Source: Symbiodinium natans (Eukaryota > Sar > Dinophyceae > Suessiales > Symbiodiniaceae). From it: 64,000 bases of DNA. The translations under genes and the position numbers were made by a program. Below the pieces are notes generated by a model that saw nothing but the letters and a program-made list of their open reading frames with translations, did not search any database and was not told the origin of the DNA. Positions 29,801 to 42,072 of this stretch are shown here, one piece after another. The DNA is taken from assembly GCA_905221605.1 (NCBI GenBank), contig CAJNDS010002102.1, positions 983,147-1,047,146 of the forward strand, read 5' to 3'. The stretch's first letter is position 1, and every line of letters begins with the position of its first letter.

Positions 29801-31507
29801 TGGAATCACTGCTCGGGGCGCGTTGCGCTTTCCCGCGAGGGCCTGTGACTGCCAAACGAAAGCTGCCAGAAGAACCTTTGCTAAGGGTCGCTGGCGCAGG
29901 GCTCAGGGCCAGGGCTTCTGAAGGCGAAGGCGGCGGAACGCTTCAAATCTGACCAAGACGTGCAGCGCCTTGTCGTTGCCAACGTAGTCAGCGGGACCAG
30001 GACATGAGAGGTTGAAGGCCGTGCGCAGCTTCTTTCCTCGAGGGGCCCGGGCATGCTTGACACTTTTACTATTCTTTACGCAGCTCACATCGACCACTCA
30101 GCAACGGTATGAGCAGCCAGGCTTCGCCAAGTAGAGTGCTCGAAGGTCGCGCCTGGCGGATGCAAGTACCTGCGCACAAAAAACGCATGGGATTCGGATG
30201 GAATGGCTTTGAAAAGTAGCAGGTGACACAACCGGACATCAACATGGCAAGCAACTATATGCCCACCACAAGCAGCCGCCGGAATCAGCAGCAAAACCGA
30301 GCTCATCCAAACTTTCCCTCTGAAGTTATATAGGTCCTCAAATCCCCTCACACATCTCAACCCCTATAAGCCCTAAACCCTCAACTCTCAAGTGCCAGGG
30401 CACTCCGAAAGCTCATGAAATCCCACGTTGCCGTCCTGTGAGGATTGGGGGGAGGGGGGATAAAACTTGGGGGGAGCTTTTGGGCTGGGGACTCCGAGAG
30501 GCTGCAAGATGCTTATATTAAAAGCCGATGCCCCAACATGGTCCTTGTCTTTGTCAAGGGCATCGAACAAGGCTTGCACCTGTCATATGTTATGTCATGT
30601 TACGTACCTCTCTGGGCCCGCAGTTCAACAGCAGTTATAGAGTCTATACATGCTGTGCTCGAAGGCTCAAAGCCTTCCATGGACCGTGGCAGCCCTGCGT
30701 ATCCCCACCGTTGCTTCGAATTGTATAGAGGTCTAAAGAGTTCCCATTGGCATTTGCGACCTCCATGTCTGTCAGATTCGGATCGCCGCGACGGAGCAAC
30801 TTGCACAGCTCCTGCAAGGGACACGAAGACACACACCACACGCATTAGTCCACATTCGTCCACACTCTTCAAAGATGTTTTGTGAAGAAATGTGAGGAGA
30901 TAGTCATCGACAGGATGAACTGCCCGGTGCGGAGTAGGATACTGGCAACTTTGGCAACATCCGATGGATTGCAGCAAGACAGGCCATGTGTTCCATTGCT
31001 GCACGTGCGAGAGCCACCAACCTGAAAGGCCAGAACCCAAACGGGAGACTCCCACGACGGTCGAAGGAAAACGAAGGTCCGGAACACCTGCGACCGAAAT
31101 ACCGACTCCCTGCGAAGTCAGGCGCGCTGCTCTTCGCAGGGTTGCAGGCACCAGGCAGGTGTCCTGAAAGTCGAGCGTGCCGTTGCGGTTCAGGTCGTAC
31201 TTGATGAAGGAAGTCTTTTCCTCACAATCGGTCATTGCAGCAGACTTGGCCAATTTTGAAGTGACAGAGGAAGCGACCTCCCAATTAGCAGCATCCTTTT
31301 CAAACCTTGTACTTCCTTCGCTTCACCCGGGCCTGTGCAAATCCCACGGCTGTGTCATTGTTGTCAATCCCAACCTCAGCGACAAAACGGTTTGTATGGC
31401 TAAGTTGCTGACAGAACCAGGAAGAAAGATTCAGCGAGGCTTCGCATTCGGATGGTTAGGTCCGCAGCCGTGATGTGGCCCGTCCCAAAGTAGCTCCCAC
31501 CGGGCAC
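26844..31507 (-). CDS. Modular EF-hand calcium-binding protein, partial
   Basis: Two repeats of one module read on the minus strand, in exons set by frame continuity: 31436-31507 (PGGSYFGTGHITAADL), 31164-31220 (EKTSFIKYDLNRNGTLDFQ), 30761-30811 (ELCKLLRRGDPNLTDME), 30544-30579 (VQALFDALDKDK), 30402-30435 (DGNVGFHELSE); then 27285-27380 (GGNYFGVPGRMALPDL to CDANK) and 26844-26996 (DGTLGVDEVYSIL to INFEELRDYLHP). Each module is a GGxYFG linker plus two EF-hands, so at least four calcium loops with Asp at 1, 3 and 5, Gly at 6 and Glu at 12. Calcium sensing is family knowledge; the partner is unknown. Introns start GA, GC or GT. The 51-codon last exon keeps together what module 1 splits four ways. 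The ends, and exons between 27.4 and 30.4 kb, are unresolved; 27980-28095 (QLRDECVDWVRGKVRRGVTG) is a candidate. Confidence 0.85.
27400..30360 (-). other. Long intron region of the EF-hand gene
   Basis: Between the two EF-hand modules. Coding-like stretches on the minus strand are at 27980-28095 (above), about 29200-29300 (SKTITEIEGPMCSKLQACMD) and about 29960-30040 (including ADYVGNDKALHVLVRFEAF), none assignable. A GTGTATG microsatellite lies at about 28600-28680. Two separate genes cannot be excluded. Confidence 0.4.
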
Positions 31508-31519
31508 CTGGCATGGAAA

Positions 31520-33680
31520 CTGCGAGCTGCAAGACTACCGGGCAACCGCCCGCCATGAAGAGAACACGCGTGCGCAAACACACGAAGCGTCCCGCAGCTA
31601 GAGCTGAAACAAACCAAGAAAGGCATTTGCAGGCGGCCCTACTAAGGAGATGCAAGGAGCCTCTGCGCTTTAACTAGGCTCATCTCTCTGCCACGATGGG
31701 GCTTGCGGGGTTTCGATGCTCACTCACATGCCCATTAATTAGTGCTCTGAGTCACTGAGGGCAGATGTAAACTGATGCCATGCAAGTATAGAGGCGCAAG
31801 AAAAGCCAGCGCAGCACTGCAACTGCTACCGCCAGGCTTGCCTTCTCCGCCACGGTGTTGTTGTATGCCTGTGCAAATAGGACGCCCCTGACGGTGTTAG
31901 AACCAGGGTGACTAGGGCCTAGGGTGACTAGGGGCTTCTCGTTCTACAGACGTTTGTAGACAGCATGGAGGCATCATCAAGGAGTATGCGCGCTCCTCGG
32001 GTACCCGCTACCAACTACTACCTGACCAACGTACGAATACCGTGACAAAGTTCGGATTGCCCTCCCTGTCGAGGGCACAGGGCCAATATTTCATTTGCTC
32101 GTGTAAGTCGGCTACAAGTAGAGGGCGATTGGGCCGCAGTGCTACGTGTTCACTTCCTAACCTGCATGGGCTTGCGTCCGAGATGCTCCCGGTCCCGGAG
32201 TGGGCAGCGGTGGCGACATGCGCGACTTGTGGGCACCAGGGATCTCCGGCTCCTGCTAGACGCTGCTAGCCGCTGCTAGCCCATGAACGACCCCCTAGCT
32301 CCAGATAGATACAAACCTAAAGACCCAACCCGATAATTGTCTGACTCTACTGACAGCATGGAAGCCGGCCGACATGTCCGTCCTACCAAACCGAAAAACC
32401 CGGGGCCTGCGTGCTGCTGGTGATCGAAGTCATTGTGGCTGCCTTGCTGCCAGTGGATCGCCTTGTGAGGAGATTTGGCAGACTTCCGGCCTCAGAGAGG
32501 ATGCCATGGGCCAAGGCAAGATATGGCACATCCCCCCCCCCCAAACACTCTCTCTCATGGTCTCTCCTTCATTCCCCAATTGACTTAAGGAACCCCAGCC
32601 AACCTCAGCTTTTTTTCTGAGGCTCCTGCCCGGCGCCTGGACACGATGGAGCCCTCGGTCGTGGAAGTTTTGCGGGGCGCGTTGTCGGCCACCTCCAGGT
32701 TCTCAGGTTCTATGACTACAGTCTTTATGATAGCCGATGAAGTCATCGATGCATTGAATTTGGGGGGGTCTTCTCTCTTTTTTTTAGCCGATGAAGGTAA
32801 GTCATCGATGCATTGCGAGTTCAGGCTTTGCACTTGTGCGTGGGACCATCTTGTGCGCGTCTCGGGAGATTTTTTTGGGTCCTACCTGTGATACTACAAA
32901 CATGTGCAAGCTACAGCTACCGAAAAACCCTCTTCGTAGCGCGGTTTTTTCAGTCGACCACGTTGCCACGATTGATTGTCTGCCACATGGGGATTGATCC
33001 GAACTCTGGGCACTTGTTGGAACCCTAGTAAAATGGAAGGGCTCGAGAGGCCCGAAGTCATCTTGTAATCCAGAAAATAGGGCTGTCCCAAAGTATTTGG
33101 CAAGCTTTTTTTCTTTTTTGGGGGGAGGGGGGGGGGTGCTTACACCAGGGATTGTGGTGTTATTGAATGGAGGTATATTCAGGGGTATGGTGCCACATCA
33201 TGGCCTCACGCGGCTTAACCCGAGCCTTCTTCCTTGGCACGATGGCCTCCTTGCTCGGCGCCCGGGCCTCCTGTTCCGGGGATCCTAAACCCTAAACCCT
33301 AAACCCTCCTGTTTTACATGAACCACGACAGCAATCAGTCCTCCACAGCTTTTGGCTGGATGGTGTTTTCGAGCTGTTCGGCCTCTTGTGCCCAAATCGG
33401 ATCACAGATGAATACTGACCAAACCACCACAGCAGTCTCTCTCTCGCTCTCTCGCTCTCTCTCCCTCCCTTCGGCCGATGGTGCTCGTCGCGAACTCCCG
33501 CCTCCTCTGCAGGGGGAGCAGCTGCTGCCGGTGGTGCCTCTAAAAGGCAGTCATCATCGACACTGTGAAGCACAGCAGGCTTTGCAAGCATCGCGACCGC
33601 GAGAGCACAGAGAACTATATGCTTACTGCCACGAGTACGTCCTGAACTTGACAGAAATCTTGCTCCCCAGCAATGGCCGA
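31520..33680. other. Unassigned, with a short direct duplication
   Basis: No family recognised. Telomere-like CCCTAAA units lie at 33285-33308 and a CT-rich tract at about 33435-33472. A GGGGGG run is at about 33120-33136. The duplication at 32731-32815 is listed separately. Confidence 0.5.
32731..32815 (+). repeat. Short direct repeat with splice-like signals
   Basis: TAGCCGATGAAGTCATCG then ATGCATTG (32731-32756) recurs at 32785-32815 with GTA inserted, so the second copy reads GATGAAG|GTAAGTCATCG. The second copy follows a pyrimidine run ending TTTTTTTTAG. On the plus strand this looks like an acceptor, a 9-base exon and a consensus donor. Confidence 0.6.
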
Positions 33681-33682
33681 CA

Positions 33683-34766
33683 TCAGGTCACTGAGTACGC
33701 TGCCGTCGGTTCCTCTTTCTTTGCTTCCAGAAGCTCCATGCCCATGAACTCTTTGCAACACTTCACGAACCTGGGAATGCTGACATATCGAGCCCTATCT
33801 TCTTGCACAAGCCACATGCGCAGAAACAGCTTCCAAACAAGACCTCAGGCCACAACTCGCCGAATGACAACTGGCAGGAACAAGCATGTTGACGCCCAAA
33901 GTGCTTAGCTGATCTCACGTTTCTTCAGCCTCAGCTTAAAGCTATCGCACACACATCGCAGGTGTCACATCCCGTGATGCCTTCCCATCACGGTCCACGT
34001 CGACCTTTTGGAAGATCTGCTCGGCCTTAAAGTTTCAAACCCTTGCTCTGTGTGCCTCGCTTCTCCCCCCGCCCCGTTCCCCTCGCTTGCCACCCCTTCC
34101 CACCCCTTCCCCCCCCAAAAAAATATCTGTATATGTATATATATTATATATATTATAAGTATACATTTTTGTAAAAGAGTGTCAAGCAAACCTTGGCGAG
34201 GCAGGCAGACTAGGTTACGCTGTCGCACGTGCAATGGCTGCGTCAACCCTTGGGCACCATTTGATCCCCCGCAATGACCAGGACGCGCTATTATACCCTC
34301 TAACCCCTTAAAACAGGCCCAGGGGTGATTCTGGCGATCCCAGAATCACACCTACAAAGGGCCTTTTGCAGGAGGTTATAGGGTCTAATAGTCCATCCTG
34401 GTGCAGAGCAAACCTGGGGCTTCTGCTTTTGCTCGCGTCATGTCACAGTCGTCCTCAGAGATCCACTCGTAAAACTCCTCCTGGCCAGAGTGTTTAGGGT
34501 TTAGGGTTTAGGGTTGAGGGTTTATTTAGGGTTTTAGGGTTTAGGGCTTGCTGTGCCCTATGTCGCCAAGGCTTGACTGAACAAGCACAGCATAGTTCCC
34601 CATCATTTCGGGCAAGACATCATTAAAACTCCCCTCAAGCACGCAATCACCACCTCAGCCCATTGCTGCGGGTCTCGGCAGTTTGTCTTATGAGAGGAGA
34701 AGAGGCGTTTTCGAAGCAGAGGCCCCCACGAATTCCAGGAGTCCATCCTTGTTGGCGTCGAGGCCC
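33683..34766 (-). CDS. Calmodulin-like EF-hand protein, 3' part
   Basis: Exons on the minus strand: 34730-34766 (GLDANKDGLLEF), 34433-34480 (EEFYEWISEDDCDMTR), 33972-34025 (AEQIFQKVDVDRDGKASR) and a last exon ending at the stop 33683-33685 (EFMGMELLEAKKEEPTAAYS). The first two exons join into a textbook loop and exiting helix DANKDGLLEFEEFYEWI. The third gives a second loop, DVDRDGKASR, whose twelfth residue should come from the last exon; that acceptor is not certain. Donors are GT, GC (after TR) and probably GA. Two EF-hands a helix apart are typical of calmodulin/centrin-type calcium sensors. No intron splits the first loop before its DG, unlike three loops of the upstream EF-hand gene. 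The 5' part was not found. Confidence 0.8.
34491..34549 (+). repeat. Interstitial telomere-like tract
   Basis: TTTAGGG units with TTGAGGG and TTTATTTAGGG variants. It lies 11 bases upstream of the EF-hand exon at 34433-34480, inside the intron, so the acceptor sits almost directly after the tract. Confidence 0.9.
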
Positions 34767-34769
34767 CTG

Positions 34770-37700
34770 CACTCAGAATGAATACACGCACTCTGGGAGC
34801 TCCTCAGCAGGGGCTTGCTTAAAGCTCAAGGAAGTTCAATGGACAAGGTGCTTCAAGCTGCAGGCAAGGCAAGATAAGGCAAGCAAAACCACACCCCCAT
34901 CTGTAAGGCGCCGGACCTGAATCGACTGTAGAGAGCCTTATAAGCTGCGGAGCACAGTTTGACAGGTGACACAGCGGTCCTGGTGTTTACGTCCCCCCAT
35001 GCAGCGTGCCCATGCGCTATGGCTCCTCAAGAGAATGCCAGTGCGACGCGTCTGAGGCCACTGCGCTTGCAGACATGCTTACTGTCATCCACCTCACATG
35101 CCGGCCACCGCTTGAGTTCAAATTGCCCAAGCTATAGCTCGAGCTGACCACAAGATTCCCTGTCAAGAACCGTGCAGGATGCCCTTGCCACTGAAGTCAT
35201 ATGGCAAGCCAAACAAGCACAATGCGCAGCCCTGTCGAGCCTCACTGCGTCTCGCGCCCTCAGTTCCCTACTGAGCCAAATGCTGCGGAGCCTGGCGCTT
35301 ATGACATGGCAGCACTTCAATCACCAGAAAGCGGGTGGGGCAGCACGGTTGCAAGTGCAGGCGACAGCAGTCTTGTCTCACTGGTACGGCCAGTGCTCGA
35401 CTCCAGTGCGCCTCAAAGGTCTCTGCTTTGCAGAGCCTAGAGTCGTCGCTGCAAGGTAGCCTTCAGCTCATGAGGCAACCTTGGGGGCAAGTGGCAGAAT
35501 TTGGATGGTTTGGGCAGGCGTGATCCAGCTTTTCGTGACCCTTCCTGACGCTCGGCATCTGCGTGCACAACAGCGGAAGAACCCTGTCCACACGCAATGC
35601 TCTACACGTTGCATCTACAACTGCCGTAGAGATGGACGTTCGACAATTCCACGCTCATGCCCCAGATTAGCAGCAGAAGCCCTGTTTACCTTACATTACC
35701 TCACCGGGCGGCATGGTCCAGAGTCGGCGCACAGCGCCGACGGCCGTGAGGTTGGTCTCATTCGGCGGTTCGAAGTCTGCCAAGGAATCGGCGGTTAGCA
35801 GTCAACGAAGTCGTCTGACTTTTACTCTATACTCTATACTCATAAACAAAAATAAAAATTCCCAAGGGGGATATATAGTACTTATGTTTTGACGGCCAGC
35901 CTGGCCAGCTTTACTTCAAGTGAACATGGTGCGCTGATATGACCTCACGTTCGTGAAGCCAAGGGATGAGATGGGGGGGAAACACGAGACGTATTCACCA
36001 GGCACGCGTTGCAGCGTATGCAAGCACCTTGGCACGACGTTCGTTTTTTGTTAGTTTTTTTTGTTTGTTGTGTGTGTGGGTGGGCGGTTGGGAGGGGGAA
36101 CACGCAGAAAGTTTCAGGGTGGTTTCAGGGTGGAGTGGAGGGCTCAACCGTGGTGTCAGCGTCAGTCTGTGTGTCTGGATGGGCGCGCGAAGCCTCAATA
36201 TTGAGAAGGGGCGTGATCCACTTTCCATAACCGTTCACCCCGGGGCCAGGCTTGGATCGCTTCAAGGCAGGGAGGCTGCACTTGCAGAAAGCATAAGCTC
36301 TAGCTCTAGACCTCGCAACCCCATACGGCGCAATATCATGAACTGACTGATGTCTGAGCAGCTTTGCACGCAACATATTCGCCGGCGTGCAAAAAGAAGA
36401 GCGAATCTCAGAACTCATAACCTACGTGGAGAATCGAACTTGAATTCTTTCGCTTAGGTCAATTGGTGTTTACGCAATATCCTTGTGACAGCCACATTGA
36501 GAGAGACCAACTGTGAACCTGACGATGCCTTCCCAAGGAGAACCATCGTCGCCGCCGGTTTTGTTGGTCAAGAAGAACAGCACGAGGACAGAGCACAGAA
36601 TGGACCTTTGGGACAGCCGAAACATGGGACTTTTATACTCCAAAATAGGATAACCCTCATGATTAGGAGCCGCCCCAAGTTCAAAAGGGTAACTCTTTTT
36701 GCGGGGGGCGGGGGTGGGGGGGGAGGGTTGGGCATGTTCTTTGGAAAACCCCTTGGGCAACTGGCATGACATCTCCCTACTGACTTGTTCTGTGTCAAGG
36801 TGTTCACTCAAGCCCGGATTGAACCCATTGAACACATTGAACAGCAGTCGTGGTCTTAGGTTGCAGCGCACATGTGCAGCAGCAAATGGCCACATACTCA
36901 ATCCAGCGCTTTACCTGACCAGGATGAGGAAACCCTACCGTCTTCCACGCTCCTACTTTTTCTACTGTAGTTTCTTGGGAACCCTGTCAGGATAGCTGGT
37001 GGCTGCTTAAGAAAAGTGGGGCAGTGCATCGTAGGACGTGCCACCAGTCTTTTGGCCTGTCCCCGGTGTCAAACTTTGAATTGGGCCGCACCTTGACACA
37101 GGTGATTGCAGCCTCTGCTCCCGGGGCCAGACAGGCAAGAAGCAGCAGCAGGAAAAGGCCCAGGTAACGCCGGCGCCTTGGGAACGTTTAGCTGCGCCAG
37201 GCTTGAGCGGAATAATGCCAAGGCTACCAAGATGAACTGGCCTGATCTCGGCATTGATCTGAGACAAGCTAGTGGCTGTTTGCCCATGACAGCCTCAAAA
37301 GGCCAGAAGAAGCTCCTGCGCTTACAAGGGCACTTGGGCGGGGACAGCATCTCGGCCATGGTTTCTGTGCGACTGGCTGCCCAGTGACCTCCAATTAGGG
37401 CATGCAAGGCAGAACCCGCATATCAGCCATATGAGTGCCTTTCGGGCAAATAAAAAAAAAGCTTTCCGATTGCTTCTCCTGTAATTAGCAGCGTCGTCAA
37501 CGAATTTTGGCTCTTTTCGTTTGCAAGGGCTTCAATGTTCTCGGTGCTTTCTGGTTGTTGTCTACCTTGACAGCTTCACAAGCCACGCGGGGCCTTCGCT
37601 CAAAAGTCCTGACCACCCCAGGCTTCCACGCTATGCTGGCCTGCTGTCACGGGAGGCAACCAGCCCTCAAAGCTCGATCATTGCTCCACTCCTACTTCAG

Positions 37701-38900
37701 CTTCGGGGCGGACACATGTTCGAGCAAGAAGGCAGCAAACGTGTCGAGGTCAATCGCCAGACGCTTGCGCTGACATAGCTCACTTAACATGTCAACTCCC
37801 CAGATCCAACCACAGCTGACGTGCAGTGCATACGACCCTCCATGCTCATGCTGCACTGGCTTTTATATCGATGACCACATATATATACATATATACACAT
37901 AGGCATGCTTAATAGTTTTCTGGGCTCAAACATTTCCTTACTTGGCGGGGTGGCCGCGATGGGCCGCTATTCTGCAAAGCTTGCCCAGATAACTCCGAAT
38001 GCTCAGACTTTGAAGGCTTTGCCTGCAACTCCGCTTAGGGCCACCCTGCTCCGCCCCGCGGATTTGATTCGGTTTCGGTGGGGAGGGGTGGGGGGGGGGC
38101 ACTAAAACAAGTGCAAGAAAAGCTTGGCTGAGCCCTTTTCGCTCGGGAGCGGCGTTTCCAAAGCTTTTGCAGAGACCACTGACCATGAGGTGCTGGACGC
38201 CGCAGCTGCCAGCATGGTTCCTCGGACTTGAAGACGACCTTGCGCAGGCTGCGATGCGGCAGCAAGTTTATGTAGAAAGAAGATGGAAGACTAAGTCCGA
38301 GTTCTGGGAAGATCTTCGCAGCTGATTTTACGTTGCCGTATGAGACTCGGGATCCTGTTTCCTGAACAGCTGGCCGAGAAATGGTGAATAGGGCTAGTAA
38401 CGGCTGCAGTATAGTAGGTGCCAACAGTTCGAGGCGACATCCCATCTATAGGACCGAATGCGGTGCCATGCAAGTCGGAAGGCTCCTTCTTATCCCAAGC
38501 CGAAAGCCTTGCAGGGCCTCCGAAGCGAACGTGCAGGGAGATAAATAAGAATGCACAAGACACATGGTCACTCTGATCACGTGTGTACAGCGATGCTTGT
38601 TACAGTTGCTGGCGCTGATGCTGCTATTGCTCAACCCCATCAAGCCTTGTCTTAACCAAGTCGCTAGCATGGCGCTGCCCGGCAGTGGCTGCAACACTCG
38701 CAAAGATGCCACGTCTAGGCTGGATAGGCTGGGCTGACCCTGGGCATCAACAAAGGAGGTCACGAGGTTGTAGATCAGGCAAACGTGTTGGATAAGGCAG
38801 AACAAAGAAGATGAAAGATAGAAGAAAAGAGCAGGCTTTGATTGGAAGAGGGTTTCGGGAACCACAGTTTTGCAAGCCAAATGGGGCTGGACTCAGGAGT
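34770..38900. other. No recognisable gene
   Basis: Short open frames on both strands, a GGGGTGGGGGGGG tract (36700-36730), another near 38080-38100 and a TATA microsatellite (37878-37905). The 5' part of the 33.7-34.8 kb EF-hand gene may lie near its left edge. Confidence 0.45.
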
Positions 38901-38959
38901 GTGGGCTGAGGTTTCGTTCAGATTCTTAGTAGGGTTTGAAGTATGGGGCCTCTCTGCAC

Positions 38960-40340
38960 CCTCGTTCTAGATAGACGATGGAGCCGATTGATGAGCTTAG
39001 CCAAACAACAAATTCGTGATCTGCTTTGCCCAGATACACTGCCTTGCGGAAAGGTAATCTCGCTGCCAAACGCCGGCGAAAGCCAAACGGTGAGCCGAGC
39101 CTTCACCTCGATGCCTGGAGAAGTCCTGCTGCTACGAAGTGTCTCAGACTCCGCCTCTTCCCAAACAAGCGCGGCGCCCACCTCCTCTGTATCTTCCATG
39201 ACTGAAGATGGGTCATCCAGCCCTTCCAGCCCTTCTGCACGAGCCAGCGCAGCTCTCAGTCGTGCCTCCACTGCATCGGGAACACGGCTGTGTGTAGGTA
39301 GCGGAACAGCTGTGGCTGGCTGTGGTTTGGCAGTTGGCTGCTGATAGCACAGGCCCAGCGCAATCAGCGTTTCACAGTCTTCCGCTGAGAGAAGCTCCGG
39401 AAAGTAGAAGAGGTCACATGTGTTCGCCTCGATGTGCTTTTCACATGTCTCGGAAGGAAACCGCCAAGCAACCTGACAGGATCTGCACTCGCACGCCGGG
39501 AAAGCCTAACCGAAGTGGCATCAACTTCTCCATCCTTAGCCTAGTGTTGGCAGGTGCGGCTTGGTCAAAGAAATGCTGAGAACCATGCCACCGTGCATGG
39601 CCCCATCCAATAACAAACTGGCGATGGGCCCAAATTGCCTCCAAGCTGTCCAGGCTGGCCGTAGAAACACGAACTGCAAGCTGCGGGTCAACCGTGCTCG
39701 CCACCTTACTTGACAAAACGAACTACAACGCACTTCAGGAAGGACGGCGGCTTGACTCTTGACCGAATGTTGACAAGCGAAAAACAGCAAGTCAGTGGTA
39801 GTTCCAGACCTCCATTGAAATGCTTCGAAACGGCTCTGGGCGTTCAGGATGCTGAAAGATTTAAGACCTCCACCGAGTGGCAGCCGCCTCCTGCCCTGCG
39901 AGCCAGTCTGCGCAGTTTCCGGCTGGGGCAAGACGGAGAGGGGCCTGCGGCGTGCGGCTTCAGACTTACGGCTGCCGTTGCAACAATGGAGTCCTTAGGT
40001 AGGCCCACTCAACAACCCCGCAAGAGTACTTGCACGGGCATGCAAGACTTTTTCACAAAGAACCCCCGCAACACACACCAGATTTACACACATGCGGACT
40101 CTATCACCAGCTGGGAGGCTACATACAATGTCTGACAGTATAGTTGCCCATCGTGAGGGCTTGAATGGCGCCTGACATCATGGTCTAGGTTTGGGTAAGG
40201 GAAGTCGGAAGACAAACCCAGCAGAGTCTCGGAAGGTTCGAGGCATCTCTGCCTCCGGTCTTCGCCATCCAGATGCGGGGCCAGCGAGCCACCGCGCCTT
40301 TCCAGGGTGAAGATCTGAACTTCAGAAAGTCTCATAGAAA
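38960..40340 (-). CDS. Possible prolyl-4-hydroxylase-like 2OG/Fe(II) oxygenase
   Basis: Minus-strand coding-like exons. About 40150-40335 contains VQIFTLERRGGSLAPHLDGE, with an HxD pair placed as in 2-oxoglutarate oxygenases. About 39460-39716 is unassigned. About 39030-39430 is a long readable stretch: LFYFPELLSAEDCETLI (like the N-terminal part of the P4H domain), VEARLRAALARAEGL, an acidic segment, then KARLTVWLSPAFGSEITFPQ, which resembles the late strand R-x-T-x-x-YLN-x-GGET-x-FP. The order is awkward: the HxD piece lies before the N-terminal-like piece, so these may be two genes or two domains. If active, it would hydroxylate proline or a similar substrate using Fe(II); no Fe-ligand triad can be completed. 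Confidence 0.35.
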
Positions 40341-41239
40341 GTGCCCTGAAACCTCGAATGCCAGAACATTAGTCAATTGCGGTCCTTCAGGATCTGACCC
40401 TGCCAGGGGCTGTCGTACCTGTGGCTCCGTGGTTCCGCTTGAGAAGTCAATCGCTTGCATGACTGGTTGATTGCAGATTGCCCTACCTTCTTGCAACCCC
40501 CAGCCCTGGCCGCACATTTGTGTAGGATTGATTCTCAGCATGGTCAGCACAAGCAAAGGCAAGAACGAAAGAAATGGAGATGCATAGAGATACATATTTA
40601 CTTAAACCAAATTAGCCGAGAAGGCCAGACAAAGTTGATGCATTAAAGAGTTCGACTCCACGCCGGACTTAATGGAGCAACTAAGCTGGTGTGAAAGCGA
40701 TGCAGAATACAATTCCAGAATCTCTTGAATCCCGACAGGACAACTCAATGGGGTTTATGCTCTCTGTGATCCACTGCTCGGGGTGGCACCAGCAAACGGC
40801 CTCCGCCAGCACCTGGGAACTTGCGGAAGATTCGAGAAGCTTCAGAATGGTGCGGGAACCTGGTTCTGCGGAGCCTGGGGTCGACCCATAACATCAGAAG
40901 TCTTCAGCTCACACGTGGAGCATGCGGATTTACTTGCTTCTCTGCTGACCTGGACTCTGACAGTATTCTGGCGCGGAGAAAACATAAACGCGGTTGCTGC
41001 CACTTGCTGCTGCCCCCTTTGCAGCAATAGCTCCTCCACCTGTACCCTCCGACATTATGATCTGCATTCAAAGTTCGCCATGGCGCTCCAAATCGGCCCA
41101 GCGCAGGACGGCAAAGGGCGGGTGCAAACCCTGCCCACGCAGGGTGAGTCAAAGCTCCCACGTTTGGGGGCAGGGTTTGTGATACTGACGTTACACTACT
41201 CGACGTGTTACATGACATTTCCGTACACTGTAGCACATA

Positions 41240-41372
41240 ATGTATATATATATATATACGCACCTACTATTATATATACTGTACACATACATAGATGCAT
41301 TTATACATGTGTAGAACTGCATAATATATGTACATATAGCAGTAGGTGTGTGTATATATACACACACACAAC
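41240..41372. repeat. TATA/ACAT microsatellite
   Basis: TATATATATATACGC followed by CATACATA and TATACACACAC units. Confidence 0.85.
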
Positions 41373-41962
41373 GTAGTGAAATGTAACGTTTGTTCGGATC
41401 CACAGGCAACTGGGCGACACGGTGGTACACCAGCCGGCACCCACCTTCAATCTGCGCGGCCCTCTTCTCGCTCGTGCCAGTGGACGTAACCTGGGCGGTC
41501 TTGGATTGGGGGTACACCAGGGCTTCTGGATCACTCTGTTATGAATGCTGCGTCACTATAGGTTCTGATACCACTGCTGTGCTAGTCCACTACACAGCAG
41601 CAATGCTGCGGCTGAAGGCAAGAAATGCATAGAGAGAGGCCATGGCACCCACACCTCCTCATGTTCTGACAGCCTCCAGGGGCCAATGCAGAGCTTCAGT
41701 CGAGATGCGTTCCATGCAAGATCTGATCTTTGACCCTGGATCCTGAATCTCACCGGAGCACCGGTGTCTCCTGTACAGGTAGAACATGGATCCAGATTCA
41801 TCAGAATTCTACTATTCATGACTCGTATTCGTAATAAGAGGAATATTCATATTAAGATTCATATGGAGGTTTCCGAACATAGGGGTACCCTTTTTGGGGT
41901 GCCTTTCATCGGAGTCTATTCTATTTGGGGTATCAGAGGGGTACTTTTTTGGGAATACCCGC

Positions 41963-42072
41963 ATATATACATATATATATATATATGTATATGTCTACTT
42001 ATATGTCTATGTATATGTATATGTAACAATATGTATACGTATATGTGTGTATATATGTATACACATATACAG
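41963..42072. repeat. TATA/TATG microsatellite
   Basis: About 110 bases of ATATAT, TATGTC and TATGTA units. Confidence 0.9.
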
